From Gammaproteobacteria bacterium (lineage in GTDB: Bacteria > Pseudomonadota > Gammaproteobacteria > Steroidobacterales > Woeseiaceae), in assembly GCA_029863305.1 (NCBI GenBank), contig JAOTVR010000014.1, forward strand, positions 1 through 59,912: a stretch of 59,912 nucleotides of DNA, given 5' to 3'. The notes beneath the pieces are model-generated. The model was not told the origin of the DNA. It was given only the letters and a program-made list of their open reading frames with translations, and made no database searches. The stretch's first letter is position 1. Every line of letters starts with the position of its first letter. Positions 1 to 8,941 of this stretch are shown here, piece by piece. Position numbers and translations under genes: made by a program.

Positions 1-733
1 CCTGTGTGCCGAAGCGCTGCACGTTCGCGCCCAGCACCAGCGACTGGCCGCTGCCGACGAAGACGTTCATCGCGCCATCGTCCTGCATTATTGTCGATAC
101 TGACACGAGACCGGAGAGCTCGAGTACCAGAGCGTCACGCCGATCGAGGAGGTCGTTCGGCAGCGCCCCGACGCCGGCAATCGCGATCTGGTCATTGGTC
201 TCGGCAATATCGGCAGCAATCCTGTTGATCTCGTCAACCGCCAGCGTCAGCCGATCATTGACCTCGGATTCCAGCGTATCGAGGCGCTGATCCAGCGAGC
301 GGAAGCGGTTCGCAAGACCGTCCGCTTCGCCCAGCAATGCCTGGCGCGTCGGGATTTCGGCAGGGTTATTGGAGACGTCCTGCATCGTGTTGAAGAAATT
401 CTGCAGGCCCGTATTCAGCCCGGTATCAGCGTCTGCCAATAGTGAGTCGACACGGCCGGCCAGATTATTCAGTGCACTGAATCGCGCTTGCCCGGTCGCC
501 GACGTGCGCAGTTGCTCGACGAGCAGGTTATCGTAGATGCGTTTGATCGTGGATATCTGCGTACCGCCACCAACGTAATTCCGGCCACTGCCGCCGCCAA
601 CGCGCGTAGTAAACTCCGCAACCTGACGGCTATAGCCGGGGGTGTTGGCATTCGAGATATTGTGCCCGGTGATTTCCAGAGCACGTTGAAATGCCAGCAT
701 TCCGGTCAGACTGGTATTTAGAAGATCCGGCAT
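1..733 (-). CDS. flgK: FlgK, flagellar hook-associated protein 1 (partial, N-terminal part)
   Basis: Forms the first junction ring between hook and filament. The frame opens at an ATG (complement of 731-733) and stays open to the left edge, giving about 244 N-terminal residues; the C-terminal half lies outside the window. The start MPDLLNTSLTGMLAFQRAL followed by a GHNISNANTPGYSR segment is the rod/hook-family N-terminal signature, and a later FNTMQDVSNNP stretch is typical of FlgK. It follows flgJ after 29 bases, the usual order, so it is probably the last or next-to-last gene of the flgB operon visible here. No separate sigma-28 promoter was found directly upstream. Confidence 0.93.
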   Translation of the reverse strand, partial: MPDLLNTSLTGMLAFQRALEITGHNISNANTPGYSRQVAEFTTRVGGGSGRNYVGGGTQISTIKRIYDNLLVEQLRTSATGQARFSALNNLAGRVDSLLADADTGLNTGLQNFFNTMQDVSNNPAEIPTRQALLGEADGLANRFRSLDQRLDTLESEVNDRLTLAVDEINRIAADIAETNDQIAIAGVGALPNDLLDRRDALVLELSGLVSVSTIMQDDGAMNVFVGSGQSLVLGANVQRFGTQ

Positions 734-762
734 ATCAATTCCCCACTAGACGCTGGCGGTTA

Positions 763-1659
763 TCAGATCGCATCGGACAGCTGTCGCATGGGTATCGGCG
801 ATGCGGCAGAATTCTTTAGGCCGGAAATGGCTTTCTTCATGATGTCGCTGTCGGCAACTGCCTTGAGCTTTTGCGCGTACGCAGGATCAGTGGCATAGCC
901 GCTGGACTGAAGGGCACGAGCGAATCCCTCAATGTCGTCTCCATGATCACTGACCGTCGAGTAGCGGGGATTCTGCGTGAGCATTGCGGAATAGTCGTCG
1001 AACGTCGCTGCCACATCGTTGTAAGCACGAAACTCGGCAAGTTGCGGTCGCGGTAATCCATCTTCGAACTCGAGCGTCGGTTTCGTGACGCGCTCGCCTG
1101 CCCAGCCGCCACTGGCCTTGATACCGAACAGATTCAAGCTGCTGCTGCCGTCTTCAGCGTGTGGTACGTGCTCGCCCCAGCCTGTTTCGAGCGCAGCTTG
1201 CGCGACGATTGCCTCAGGTGACACATTGAGACGTTCGGCGGCGCGTTCTGCATGCGGCCAGATATCCCGGGCAAATGATTCGGCATCACTCCACAGCGGC
1301 CTGGGCGCTGCCGAGGCAAGCGGCGATGCTGGCAACGGGTAAGCACCTGACGGGCGTTCCGGCACATCGTGGGATTCGCCGCCGAGCTGGCGAACCAGCA
1401 TCTCGGCGAGGCCTATTCCCTTGCCACTCGACATCTCCAGAGAAAGCTGCTGATCCAGCATGCCCTGATACATTTCGTGTTGATTGCTATCCCCCATCAG
1501 TGGATCACCCAGCGACGCTTCGCGCATGTTCTTGAGCATTGTCTCAATGAACAATGCCTCGAATTGTCCTGCAACCTCGCGGAGTACCGCCGGATCGTTC
1601 TGCCCGGCCGCTACGCGCAGATCCGTAAACTGGGTGAAATCTGTTATTGCGCCAGTCAT
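763..1659 (-). CDS. flgJ: FlgJ, rod assembly protein with peptidoglycan hydrolase domain
   Basis: Caps the growing flagellar rod and opens the peptidoglycan layer in the periplasm. The 298-residue product has an N-terminal rod-binding domain (about residues 20-95, including FEALFIETMLKNMREAS) and a C-terminal glucosaminidase domain (about 125-290). The GH73 signature QAALETGWG puts the likely catalytic glutamate at E158, and NLFGIKA follows as expected. This is the two-domain form known from beta- and gammaproteobacteria; single-domain FlgJ lacks the enzyme part. It sits 9 bases after flgI and 29 bases before flgK. Confidence 0.95.
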   Translation of the reverse strand: MTGAITDFTQFTDLRVAAGQNDPAVLREVAGQFEALFIETMLKNMREASLGDPLMGDSNQHEMYQGMLDQQLSLEMSSGKGIGLAEMLVRQLGGESHDVPERPSGAYPLPASPLASAAPRPLWSDAESFARDIWPHAERAAERLNVSPEAIVAQAALETGWGEHVPHAEDGSSSLNLFGIKASGGWAGERVTKPTLEFEDGLPRPQLAEFRAYNDVAATFDDYSAMLTQNPRYSTVSDHGDDIEGFARALQSSGYATDPAYAQKLKAVADSDIMKKAISGLKNSAASPIPMRQLSDAI

Positions 1660-1668
1660 CGTGGATCT

Positions 1669-2805
1669 CTAGATGACAACCAGTTCTGCGCGGAGTGCAC
1701 CGGCCTGTTTGAGCGCTTCGAGAATAGCAACAAGGTCTCCAGGCGCCGCACCAACCCGGTTGACGGCCTGTACGATCTCGTCGAGGCTGGTCCCCGACTC
1801 GAACAGGAACATGCTGCCACCCTCCTGGGTGACTTCGACTTCGGATTCTGGCAACACGACGGTTTCGCCAGCATCACTGAATGGCGCAACGGGTTGGCTG
1901 GCAAACGGTTTTTCGCTGATCGTGACAACGAGAGAACCGTGCGACACCGCCGCCGGAGTAACGCGCACGTTATCGCCGATGACGACCGTGCCGGTACGCG
2001 AATTTACGATGACCTTGGCCGAAACTTCGCCGGGTTCGACTTCGAGATTCTCGAGTGCGGAAACGAATGCGGTCCGTTGACTGATCGCTGCAGGCGCCCG
2101 CACGGCAACCGATACAGCGTCGATGGATTGTGCGGTTCCCTCGCCCATCGTCGCGTTGATTTGCTCCGCCAGGCGATTGGATGTCGTAAAGTCGGGTGTG
2201 TGTAAATTGAGTACGACAGCTTCATTGGTCAGGAAGTCACTCGGTACGGTACGCTCCACCGTTGCGCCATTTGGAATCCGTCCGGCGCTCGGAATATTGA
2301 CGGTCACTCTGGAACCGTCCGCGCCCGAAGCGCCGAATCCGCCAACGATCAGATTACCCTGTGCAATCGCATAGACATTACCGTCAGCGCCGCGCAGTGG
2401 CGCCATGATCAGACTGCCGCCACGCAGACTCTTCGCATTACCAATCGACGCGACTGTCACATCAATGGTCTGTCCCGGCTTTGCAAAGGGCGGCAACTCC
2501 GCCTGTACCGTAACTGCAGCGACATTCTTGAGTTGCAAGCTGACACCCGGCGGAATCGTGACGCCGAATTGTGTCAGCATGTTGACAATGCTTTGCACCG
2601 TAAAGGGTGTTTGTGTCGTCTGGTCACCCGTGCCATTCAGGCCGACGACGAGTCCGTAGCCTGCCAACTGGTTATTGCGTACACCGGCAACGTTGGCGAG
2701 GTCTTTGACGCGCTCGGCCAGGGCCGACTGCGCGCCAATCAATAAAAATACGACGAGCAAGCCGATCGTCCGAATCCAGTCGCCACGCTTTGTAGTTGCA
2801 CGCAT
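1669..2805 (-). CDS. flgI: FlgI, flagellar P-ring protein
   Basis: Forms the ring around the rod in the peptidoglycan layer. The 378-residue protein starts with a Sec signal peptide (hydrophobic stretch [17 protein letters not shown], cleavage near residue 30), followed by the conserved mature N-terminus [20 protein letters not shown] and [13 protein letters not shown], nearly invariant in FlgI. Length fits the family (about 365-380). It lies 15 bases after flgH. FlgA, encoded at 8100, is the known periplasmic chaperone for this ring. Confidence 0.97.
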   Translation of the reverse strand: MRATTKRGDWIRTIGLLVVFLLIGAQSALAERVKDLANVAGVRNNQLAGYGLVVGLNGTGDQTTQTPFTVQSIVNMLTQFGVTIPPGVSLQLKNVAAVTVQAELPPFAKPGQTIDVTVASIGNAKSLRGGSLIMAPLRGADGNVYAIAQGNLIVGGFGASGADGSRVTVNIPSAGRIPNGATVERTVPSDFLTNEAVVLNLHTPDFTTSNRLAEQINATMGEGTAQSIDAVSVAVRAPAAISQRTAFVSALENLEVEPGEVSAKVIVNSRTGTVVIGDNVRVTPAAVSHGSLVVTISEKPFASQPVAPFSDAGETVVLPESEVEVTQEGGSMFLFESGTSLDEIVQAVNRVGAAPGDLVAILEALKQAGALRAELVVI

Positions 2806-2820
2806 ATCAGGTCCTTGTTG

Positions 2821-3507
2821 TTAGTACGGCGAAAACACCGAATTGAAAAAGCGAGCCACGAACCCCATCCTGTTTGCCGCCGCGAGCACGCCCTTGCTGC
2901 TGTACGTAATTTGTGCATTGGCGATGCGTGTCGAGAGCAGCGAGTTGTCCGTCTCGATATCGTTGGGGCGGATAATTCCGGATAGCTGAATGAACTCCCG
3001 ACCCTGGTTCAATGTGACCCATTTTTCGCCGCGAATAACCAGGTTGCCATTGGCCAGCCGCTCCACAACGGTCACGGTAATATCGCCGACCAGACTGTTG
3101 CTCTGGCTGCTCGCGCCCGAACCGTCGAAGGTGTTTTCACCGGCCAGGCTGCCACCGAAGACGGGATCACCCTTGTGCGTGATCGGTCGTCCCAGAACGA
3201 CCGGGTTAGCGATCGTTGCTTCGGTGGATTTGGACACAGAGGTCTGTGAATTCTTGCTCGCGTTGGTCTTTTCCGCGAGACGGACGGTCAGAATATCGCC
3301 TACGCGGCTCGCCTTGAGGTCTTCGAACAGACGCACATCGGTATTTGCACGATAAATGGCGCCGTCGGTAGGGGGCGCGTGGTTGACCATTGCGGGCGGG
3401 GGCGGCTCGTATGACTCCTTTTCCATCGGCAGCACTGAGCAGCCGCTCAGTGCCAAAGCCGACAGGACTGCCAGGATGATCGTCGTGTGTTCAAACGTTC
3501 GGTTCAT
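2821..3507 (-). CDS. flgH: FlgH, flagellar L-ring lipoprotein
   Basis: Builds the outer-membrane ring of the basal body. The 228-residue product begins with a lipoprotein signal peptide ending in a lipobox LALSGC, with the lipidated cysteine at residue 23. The central part carries the FlgH-typical DVRLFEDLKASRVGDILTV and the C-terminus GFVARFFNSVFSPY. Length matches the family. It lies between flgG (11 bases upstream) and flgI in the conserved flgBCDEFGHIJK order. Confidence 0.96.
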   Translation of the reverse strand: MNRTFEHTTIILAVLSALALSGCSVLPMEKESYEPPPPAMVNHAPPTDGAIYRANTDVRLFEDLKASRVGDILTVRLAEKTNASKNSQTSVSKSTEATIANPVVLGRPITHKGDPVFGGSLAGENTFDGSGASSQSNSLVGDITVTVVERLANGNLVIRGEKWVTLNQGREFIQLSGIIRPNDIETDNSLLSTRIANAQITYSSKGVLAAANRMGFVARFFNSVFSPY

Positions 3508-3518
3508 TGTGATTCCTG

Positions 3519-4304
3519 TTACAGGTTATTGTTGATGTACTGCATCATCTGGTCATTCGTGGAGATGGCTTTCGAGTTCATCTCGTAGGCGCGCTGGGTT
3601 TCGATCATGTTGACGAGTTCGGCGACCACGTTGACATTCGAACCTTCGAGCGCACCCTGCACGAGACCACCAAGACCATTAAGGCCAGGCGTACCCGATT
3701 GCGGCGGACCGCTTGCAGCGGTTTCGATGTAGAGGTTCTCGCCGACCGGTTGCAGACCCACCGGGTTGATGAAGTCAGCGGTCTCGAGCGTGCCGACCTG
3801 AGACGGCGATGTTTGGCCGGACAGCGTTATCGATACGATCCCGTCTATGCCGATAGTGATAGATTGCGCGCCATCCGGAATCGAGATGCCAGGCTGCACG
3901 ATGTAACCGCCCGAGGTGACGAGCTCGCCCTGGTCATTCCTCTGAAAAGAACCGTCGCGCGTGTATGCCAGATTGCCGTCCGGCTTGAGAATCTGAAAAA
4001 AGCCGCGGCCGTTGATCGCAACGTCGAGTGCTTGCTCGGTATTCTGCACGGTGCCTTGTGTGTGCAGTTTTTCAGTCGCAACAACACGCACGCCGGTACC
4101 CAGCGTCATGCCGGTCGGGAGAATCGTATCTTGTGAACTCGATCCTCCCGACTGCCGAACGTTCTGATACAGCAGGTCTTCGAATACCGCTCTTCCCTGC
4201 TTGAATCCCGTCGTATTAACGTTGGCCAGGTTATTGGAAACCACCGCCATGCGTGTCTGTTGCGCGTCCAACCCTGTCTTCGCAATCCATAGAGCTTGTG
4301 TCAT
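3519..4304 (-). CDS. flgG: FlgG, distal rod protein
   Basis: Forms the distal rod of the flagellar axle. The 261 residues match the family length of about 260. The N-terminus has the rod-family motif [20 protein letters not shown] and the C-terminus ends with [19 protein letters not shown] followed by [12 protein letters not shown], both diagnostic of FlgG. The two end segments form the coiled-coil core, the middle the D1 domain. It follows flgF after a 26-base gap in the operon. Confidence 0.97.
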   Translation of the reverse strand: MTQALWIAKTGLDAQQTRMAVVSNNLANVNTTGFKQGRAVFEDLLYQNVRQSGGSSSQDTILPTGMTLGTGVRVVATEKLHTQGTVQNTEQALDVAINGRGFFQILKPDGNLAYTRDGSFQRNDQGELVTSGGYIVQPGISIPDGAQSITIGIDGIVSITLSGQTSPSQVGTLETADFINPVGLQPVGENLYIETAASGPPQSGTPGLNGLGGLVQGALEGSNVNVVAELVNMIETQRAYEMNSKAISTNDQMMQYINNNL

Positions 4305-4330
4305 CGATATCTCCTGTGTGCAGCCCGGCG

Positions 4331-5074
4331 CTAACCGAGTCGCAGCATCTGTGCCGCCGAGTCGGCGTTCTCTTCAGATGTTTTGATTAAATTGACTTGC
4401 ATCTCGTATTGCCGCGCCAGCTCGATCATGTTGACGAGCGTTTTCGCGACGTTGACGTTGCTTCTTTCGAGTGCGCCATTTTGAACTTGCACGCTCGCAT
4501 CGGCGTCGGCAATCGCGTCGTCCTGCAGATAGAACAGGCCATCCTCACCTTTGTAGACGAGCGCCGGATCCGGGTTCACGAGCTTGATTCGGTCGGCGAT
4601 AGTCAGCGCCTCTGGGCCGGTTCCCACTGGCTGCACGGAAATCGTTCCATCCGGAGCGATATCTCTCTTTTCGGTTGGTGGCAATGCGATCGGACCGCTG
4701 TTACCCATCACGAGATGACCCGCGCCTGTCATCAGCAGGCCGCTGGCAGCGTCAACTCTGAGATCGCCGGCGCGCGTGTACGCCTCCCGACCGTCTGGGG
4801 CCTGCACAGCAATGAAGCCGTCGCCCTTTACCGCAACATCGAAGTCCCTGCCCGTATTCATGATCGGGCCTTGCGCCATGTCCGTACCGTAAGAATCGAC
4901 AACAGCGTTAACGCGCGAATCGACTCCCGGTCCTTCGATAGGTGTCGAACTGAACGAATGCAGATCTGCGCGGAATCCCGTCGTGGAGATATTCGCAAGA
5001 TTGTTGCTGTTAATGGCCTGCGCATACTCGGTCTGCTTTGCGCCGGTCATCGCGATGTAGATCATTTCATCCAT
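4331..5074 (-). CDS. flgF: FlgF, proximal rod protein
   Basis: A proximal rod subunit of the flagellar basal body. The 247-residue product carries the N-terminal [19 protein letters not shown] and the C-terminal [19 protein letters not shown] segments typical of FlgF, with [20 protein letters not shown] in between, the flagellar basal-body rod signature. It differs from FlgG in the N-terminal [19 protein letters not shown]. It sits between flgE and flgG in the expected order. Confidence 0.96.
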   Translation of the reverse strand: MDEMIYIAMTGAKQTEYAQAINSNNLANISTTGFRADLHSFSSTPIEGPGVDSRVNAVVDSYGTDMAQGPIMNTGRDFDVAVKGDGFIAVQAPDGREAYTRAGDLRVDAASGLLMTGAGHLVMGNSGPIALPPTEKRDIAPDGTISVQPVGTGPEALTIADRIKLVNPDPALVYKGEDGLFYLQDDAIADADASVQVQNGALERSNVNVAKTLVNMIELARQYEMQVNLIKTSEENADSAAQMLRLG

Positions 5075-5095
5075 GTTGCTGTCTCAGCGATCCCG

Positions 5096-6313
5096 TTAGC
5101 GAATGTTGATGACGGTCTGCGTCACGGTGTCGGCCGTTGAGATCATCTGCGCATTCGCCTGGAAGTTGCGTTGCGCCGTGATCATCTGCACGAGTTGCGC
5201 CGTGAGATCGACGTTCGACGATTCGAGTGCGCCCGACTGAATATTGCCGAACGATGCAGTCCCCGCCTCGCCGAGCAACGCGTCACCGGACTGGAATGAC
5301 TCTCCCCAGGTGGTGTCGCCGAGCTGCTGCAGTCCCTGCGGATTCACGAAATTCGCCAGCGCCAGCTTGCCGAGCGACGTTGACTGACCATTTGTGAAGC
5401 GTGCAAACACGACACCCTCGGCGTCAACACTCACACCGGTCAGCCGGCCTGTCGTGAAACCATCCTGCGACAGCGAATTCACACCGAAATTATCGCCGAA
5501 CTGCGTGGCGTTATTGAAAGCCAGCGACATATTGATATCGGCCGCGCCGGTACCGGGATTGTAGGGTACCAGCGGCATCAGTCCGCCGGCCGGCGACAGC
5601 AGGCTGCCATCGGGATTGAAGATAATCTGGGTTGCGCCAGCCACGGGGTTACCCTCGATCTCGATCTGTGTATTCCAGGTATTCGGGGCGGCGTCCTTGA
5701 TAAAGTAGACCGTCGCCGTTTGTGCCGAGCCCAGCGAGTCGTACACCGTGACCGAGGTCGTGTGGTTGAAGCTGCTCGGGTCAGAGGGATCGAAGACCGG
5801 ATTCGCCGGCACCGGCGCATCGGCCGGCAGATTGATGCCGAAGTCAGCTCGCGTCGTCGCAGCCGGCGGATTGGCGCCGATCGTCAGTTGCAGGTCCTGC
5901 GGCGTGCCGGTGTTGAACAGTCCGGAACCCGCGTACGGGTAAGCCTGCAGGCGCGCGCCCTGTGCGTTGACAACGAATCCCTGGTTGTTTACACCGAACG
6001 CGCCGGCACGTGTGTAACTGCGTGCCCCGTTGTCACTCAGCACGAAGAAGCCTTCACCGCCGATTGCGAGATCCAGCGCGTTGTCCGTGAAATCAATGTT
6101 GCCCTGGGTAAATTGCTGCGCAATGGCCGACAAGCGGACGCCACTACCGGAGGCACTCGAGCTGACGCTCTGCGTACCGACGGCGAACACCTCGGCGAAC
6201 TGGGCGCGTGACATCTTGAATCCTGTTGTATTTACGTTAGCGACGTTGTTGGCCGTGACACCGAGATCGGCGGACGCGGCATTCAGACCACTAAGTGCTA
6301 TTGCAAAAGGCAT
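5096..6313 (-). CDS. flgE: FlgE, flagellar hook protein
   Basis: Polymerises into the hook, the universal joint between rod and filament. At 405 residues it is close to the enterobacterial length (about 402). The N-terminus MPFAIALSGLNAASADLGV is followed by [20 protein letters not shown], and the C-terminus has LESSNVDLTAQLVQMITAQ and FQANAQMISTAD, the hook-type coiled-coil ends. The variable middle forms the exposed D1-D2 domains. It starts 27 bases after the flgD stop codon. Confidence 0.97.
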   Translation of the reverse strand: MPFAIALSGLNAASADLGVTANNVANVNTTGFKMSRAQFAEVFAVGTQSVSSSASGSGVRLSAIAQQFTQGNIDFTDNALDLAIGGEGFFVLSDNGARSYTRAGAFGVNNQGFVVNAQGARLQAYPYAGSGLFNTGTPQDLQLTIGANPPAATTRADFGINLPADAPVPANPVFDPSDPSSFNHTTSVTVYDSLGSAQTATVYFIKDAAPNTWNTQIEIEGNPVAGATQIIFNPDGSLLSPAGGLMPLVPYNPGTGAADINMSLAFNNATQFGDNFGVNSLSQDGFTTGRLTGVSVDAEGVVFARFTNGQSTSLGKLALANFVNPQGLQQLGDTTWGESFQSGDALLGEAGTASFGNIQSGALESSNVDLTAQLVQMITAQRNFQANAQMISTADTVTQTVINIR

Positions 6314-6340
6314 GATTGAATCTCCTGGCTAAATTCGCTG

Positions 6341-7006
6341 TTAGGTAATCTGGTAGACCTGCGCAAGTGACAGCGTGCCGCCACCGTTCAGGTTGAGTAA
6401 CATGCCACCCCCGTACTGGCCGAGGGTGACACTTTCGATATCTGCTTCGATCGCTGTTGCCGCGCTTTCAACCTGAGTTCCGCGAACCACACGAGCTTTG
6501 ATCTGGTAATGGCCTGGCGCGACCGTTTCTCCGGCGGCGTCAGTGCCATCCCACGAAAAGCGCGTCATGCCCGCCGGTTGCTGGCCCAGACTCAGCGTCT
6601 GCAGCAGTTCGCCTGACCCGTCGACGATGTCGATCTGCACGTCACTGGCACTGGCATCGAGTTCAACGACACCATTGACCTGTCCACCCTCGGGGAGATA
6701 GGCAACATCGGTCACGGCGAGTACCGAGTGACCGACCAGATTGGCTGCCTGTAAGGCCTGCTCGCCCTGTATCGAGGTGGCGAGTCCGGCAAATGAGCTG
6801 TTCAGCGAGTCGATGCCGCTCACCGTGCTGAACTGCGCGATCTGGCCCAGAAACTCACCGTTCTCCATCGGCTTGAACGGGTCCTGGTTCTTGAACTGCG
6901 TGATCATCAAGGTCAGAAAATCTTCCTGGCCAAGCTCGTCGTTGCGCTTTTGCGGCGGCGGCGGCGCGAAGGCGCCCAGTTCACCCAATGGGGACGTTGT
7001 CGTCAT
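6341..7006 (-). CDS. flgD: FlgD, hook-capping protein
   Basis: Acts as the cap scaffold for hook growth and is not part of the finished hook. The 221-residue protein has the conserved N-terminal LGQEDFLTLMITQFKNQDP and PMENGEFLGQIAQFSTV motifs of FlgD, then the FlgD Ig-like region with GMTRFSWDGTDAAGE. It lies between flgC (20 bases upstream) and flgE. The gap before it contains GCCGATAA across the flgC stop codon; this was considered as a sigma-28 element and rejected for lack of a -35 box. Confidence 0.95.
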   Translation of the reverse strand: MTTTSPLGELGAFAPPPPQKRNDELGQEDFLTLMITQFKNQDPFKPMENGEFLGQIAQFSTVSGIDSLNSSFAGLATSIQGEQALQAANLVGHSVLAVTDVAYLPEGGQVNGVVELDASASDVQIDIVDGSGELLQTLSLGQQPAGMTRFSWDGTDAAGETVAPGHYQIKARVVRGTQVESAATAIEADIESVTLGQYGGGMLLNLNGGGTLSLAQVYQIT

Positions 7007-7026
7007 GATTGGTTCTCTCTTTGCAC

Positions 7027-7440
7027 TTATCGGCCGAGACTCAGGGTCTGCATCAGCAGATCTTTCGTCGTGTTGATGATCTCTACGTTGTTCTTGTACG
7101 AGCGAGACGCCGAGATCATATTGACCATCTCCTCAACCGTATTCACGTTGGATACGTACACATTGCCGTTCTCGTCGGCCTCGGGATGATCCGGCTGGTA
7201 ACGTAGCTGCAGCGGCGCCGAGCTTTCGACGATACCGCGAAGGCGTACGCCTGAAATGCCGTCGTGATCCGCCAGCGTTTGTTGAAACGAGGAAAAAATC
7301 GGCTGACGTGCGCGATAAACCTTGTCGGGATCACCACTGACGCTGCCGGCGTTTGCGAGGTTGCTCGACGTAACGTTGAGCCGCACCGATTGCGCATTCA
7401 TCGCGCTGCCAGCTACATCGATAACATTAAACAAGGACAT
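7027..7440 (-). CDS. flgC: FlgC, proximal rod protein
   Basis: Proximal rod subunit. The 137-residue product carries the N-terminal AMNAQSVRLNVTSSNLANAG motif and the C-terminal NTVEEMVNMISASRSYKNN segment diagnostic of FlgC. Its ATG overlaps the flgB stop codon by one base, so translation of the two is probably coupled. Length agrees with the family (134-140). Confidence 0.97.
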   Translation of the reverse strand: MSLFNVIDVAGSAMNAQSVRLNVTSSNLANAGSVSGDPDKVYRARQPIFSSFQQTLADHDGISGVRLRGIVESSAPLQLRYQPDHPEADENGNVYVSNVNTVEEMVNMISASRSYKNNVEIINTTKDLLMQTLSLGR

Positions 7441-7829
7441 TAGTCGCCTCCCTTGATCGCAAAACGCAAAGTGCGGATCTGACCGTCGAGAAACGCCAGG
7501 CTGGCCCGGTAGTGAATCGCGTTCTCGGCAAACGCAGCCTGTTCCACGTCGCTTTCGACCGTATTGCCATCCAGAGTTGGCTGGGTCGGAATCCGGTACA
7601 TCGTGCGATTACCGCCGCGTGCGGTGCCCCAGGCCTGCTGGTGCAGTTCGCTGGTCCGTTTCATACTGATGGTGTTCGTCTGCGCGTCCTTCAACGCAGT
7701 GCCGAAGTCGATGTCACGCGCCTTGTAATTCGGCGTATCTGCGTTGGCAATGTTCGACGACAGCACCTCGTTGCGCTGTGCGCGGAACTTCAGCGCCTGT
7801 TCGTGCAATGCAATCGCGTTAATTTCCAT
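7440..7829 (-). CDS. flgB: FlgB, proximal rod protein
   Basis: First gene of the rod-hook operon. Starting at the ATG complementary to 7827-7829 gives 129 residues beginning MEINAIALHEQALKFRAQRN, then SSNIANADTPNYKARDIDFG, the FlgB signature. The frame can be read further upstream to about 7895, but that extension lies across and upstream of the sigma-54 promoter at 7879-7896, so the shorter start is preferred; it also fits the usual family length of 130-138. The inferred 5' leader is about 40 bases. Confidence 0.95.
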   Translation of the reverse strand: MEINAIALHEQALKFRAQRNEVLSSNIANADTPNYKARDIDFGTALKDAQTNTISMKRTSELHQQAWGTARGGNRTMYRIPTQPTLDGNTVESDVEQAAFAENAIHYRASLAFLDGQIRTLRFAIKGGD

Positions 7830-7878
7830 CTTGCGTTGACCCGTGGGTGATCCGTTTTGAACTTCCTGCCGGTATCTA

Positions 7879-7896
7879 TGCAAGGCGTATGCCAAC
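7879..7896 (-). promoter_or_regulatory. Sigma-54 promoter of the flgB operon
   Basis: Read on the minus strand the site is TTGGCATA-N4-TTGCA: the invariant GG of the -24 box and GC of the -12 box are present with correct spacing, with two mismatches to TTGGCACG-N4-TTGCA. It would start transcription near 7869, about 40 bases before the flgB ATG. RpoN control of rod-hook operons is established for polar flagella of Pseudomonas and Vibrio. Confidence 0.75.
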
Positions 7897-7914
7897 TCCG
7901 TTTTGGCCCATAGC

Positions 7915-7941
7915 TAAAGGAATCTTGCCGGCGGCCGATAA
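7915..7941 (+). promoter_or_regulatory. Sigma-28 (FliA) promoter upstream of flgA
   Basis: TAAAGGAA at 7915-7922, an 11-base spacer, then GCCGATAA at 7934-7941. The -10 element is a perfect match and the -35 core TAAAG is intact; the spacer is the canonical 11. It points rightward and would start near 7948, reading through flgA into flgM-flgN. Confidence 0.75.
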
Positions 7942-8021
7942 GGTCCTGAATGCCGGATCGGCAAACTCTTGCCGCAGCGGCGGCAATTCATTGCAGCCGC
8001 CTTATCAGGCCACAAGAACAA

Positions 8022-8038
8022 CTGGCACGACATTTGCA
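8022..8038 (+). promoter_or_regulatory. Sigma-54 promoter of flgA
   Basis: CTGGCACG-ACAT-TTGCA matches every position of the sigma-54 consensus YTGGCACG-N4-TTGCW. It points rightward with a start expected near 8049, which rules out an flgA start codon at 7950 for this transcript and favours the TTG at 8100. Confidence 0.85.
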
Positions 8039-8099
8039 CCTGAGCTTGCAGGAACATCAATCGGAGCCAGATGTGCAGAAAACCGTCAGGAAATTGACG

Positions 8100-8930
8100 T
8101 TGTGCCGGATCGACCGCCACTGTTTCGACGCCACGAGCTTGTTGAAATGCCGGCGTACGGGCGTATTGGCACTGCTGTTACTGCTGGCACAGAACGTTGC
8201 AAGCTCGGAGACGCAAGCCTGGCAGTCGAACTCCGATATCACTGCAGCCGCTGAATCTCACCTGAGTGAGATGACCGGTGCCACGGCGGGAAAGACTTCG
8301 GTGCGTGCCAGTTCGCTGGACCCGCGGCTTCGACTGCCGCTGTGCGATCAGCCGCTTGAGTCATTCATGCGTCGCGGCGCGAAAATCGGCGCGAGAACGA
8401 TCGTCGGGGTTCGCTGCCCGGGCAGCAAACCCTGGAAGGTGTACGTGCCGGTGGACGTCATTGTCACGGCCAGGGTCTTCACCGCTCGGCGGACCTTGCC
8501 GCGCGATCACTTGTTGACGGACGCCGACCTTGCCGTCGACGAGCGTGACGTCTCGAGGCTGGTCTCCGGCTACATATCGGACAAGGCCGACCTGATCGGC
8601 CAGCGCCTGAAGCAGCAATTGATCGCCGGCCGTATGATTACCCCGGCCATGCTGCAGGCGGACCGCATCGTCACCCGGGGCCAGACTGTCACACTGATCG
8701 CAGCAGGCGGCGGGATTAACATCAGCATGACCGGTAAGGCATTGATGGATGGGGCAATAAATCAGAGGATTCGCGTCGAGAACATCAATTCCGGCCGAAT
8801 CGTCGAGGGTGTTGTGCGCTCCCGGGAACACGTAGAGGTCTTGCTGCCCGGAGCGGACAGGTTTTTTAACGCGAAGCCTAAAGTATCGACGAAAAACGCC
8901 GATACAACGGTTAGCAACAATGATCGTTGA
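8100..8930 (+). CDS. flgA: FlgA, P-ring assembly chaperone
   Basis: Periplasmic chaperone for FlgI polymerisation. No ATG start fits: an ATG at 7950 lies upstream of the sigma-54 promoter at 8022-8038. A TTG at 8100, preceded by AGGAAA at about 10 bases, gives 276 residues; another TTG at 8139 would give 263. Both keep the hydrophobic signal segment VLALLLLLAQNVASS. The mature part has the SAF-domain features of FlgA: VGVRCPGSKPWKVYVPV, LPRDHLLTDADLA, and the C-terminal RIRVENINSGRIVEGVV motif. The family is usually 220-260 long, so the exact start is uncertain. It runs head-to-head with flgB. Confidence 0.93.
   Translation: MCRIDRHCFDATSLLKCRRTGVLALLLLLAQNVASSETQAWQSNSDITAAAESHLSEMTGATAGKTSVRASSLDPRLRLPLCDQPLESFMRRGAKIGARTIVGVRCPGSKPWKVYVPVDVIVTARVFTARRTLPRDHLLTDADLAVDERDVSRLVSGYISDKADLIGQRLKQQLIAGRMITPAMLQADRIVTRGQTVTLIAAGGGINISMTGKALMDGAINQRIRVENINSGRIVEGVVRSREHVEVLLPGADRFFNAKPKVSTKNADTTVSNNDR
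8879..8905 (+). promoter_or_regulatory. Sigma-28 (FliA) promoter of flgM inside flgA
   Basis: TAAAGTAT at 8879-8886, an 11-base spacer, then GCCGATAC at 8898-8905: seven of eight matches in each box of TAAAGTTT-N11-GCCGATAA. Start expected near 8912, about 30 bases before flgM. A FliA-dependent flgM promoter within flgA is known in Salmonella. Confidence 0.75.
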
Positions 8931-8941
8931 GGTTTGAGATT

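Noticed and set aside
1369-2205. Plus-strand open frame across flgJ and flgI
   Set aside because: Antisense to two well-defined flagellar genes and no protein family features.
7027-7034. GCCGATAA on the minus strand between flgC and flgD as a sigma-28 promoter
   Set aside because: It is made by the last codons and stop of flgC, and no TAAA-like -35 box is found 11 bases upstream.
7960-8000. GGCAA-like repeats resembling further sigma-54 sites
   Set aside because: The distance between the GG and GC elements is one base short and the -24 box is imperfect.
7950-8099. ATG at 7950 as flgA start
   Set aside because: It lies upstream of the consensus sigma-54 promoter at 8022-8038, has no ribosome site and would put about 50 residues before the signal peptide.
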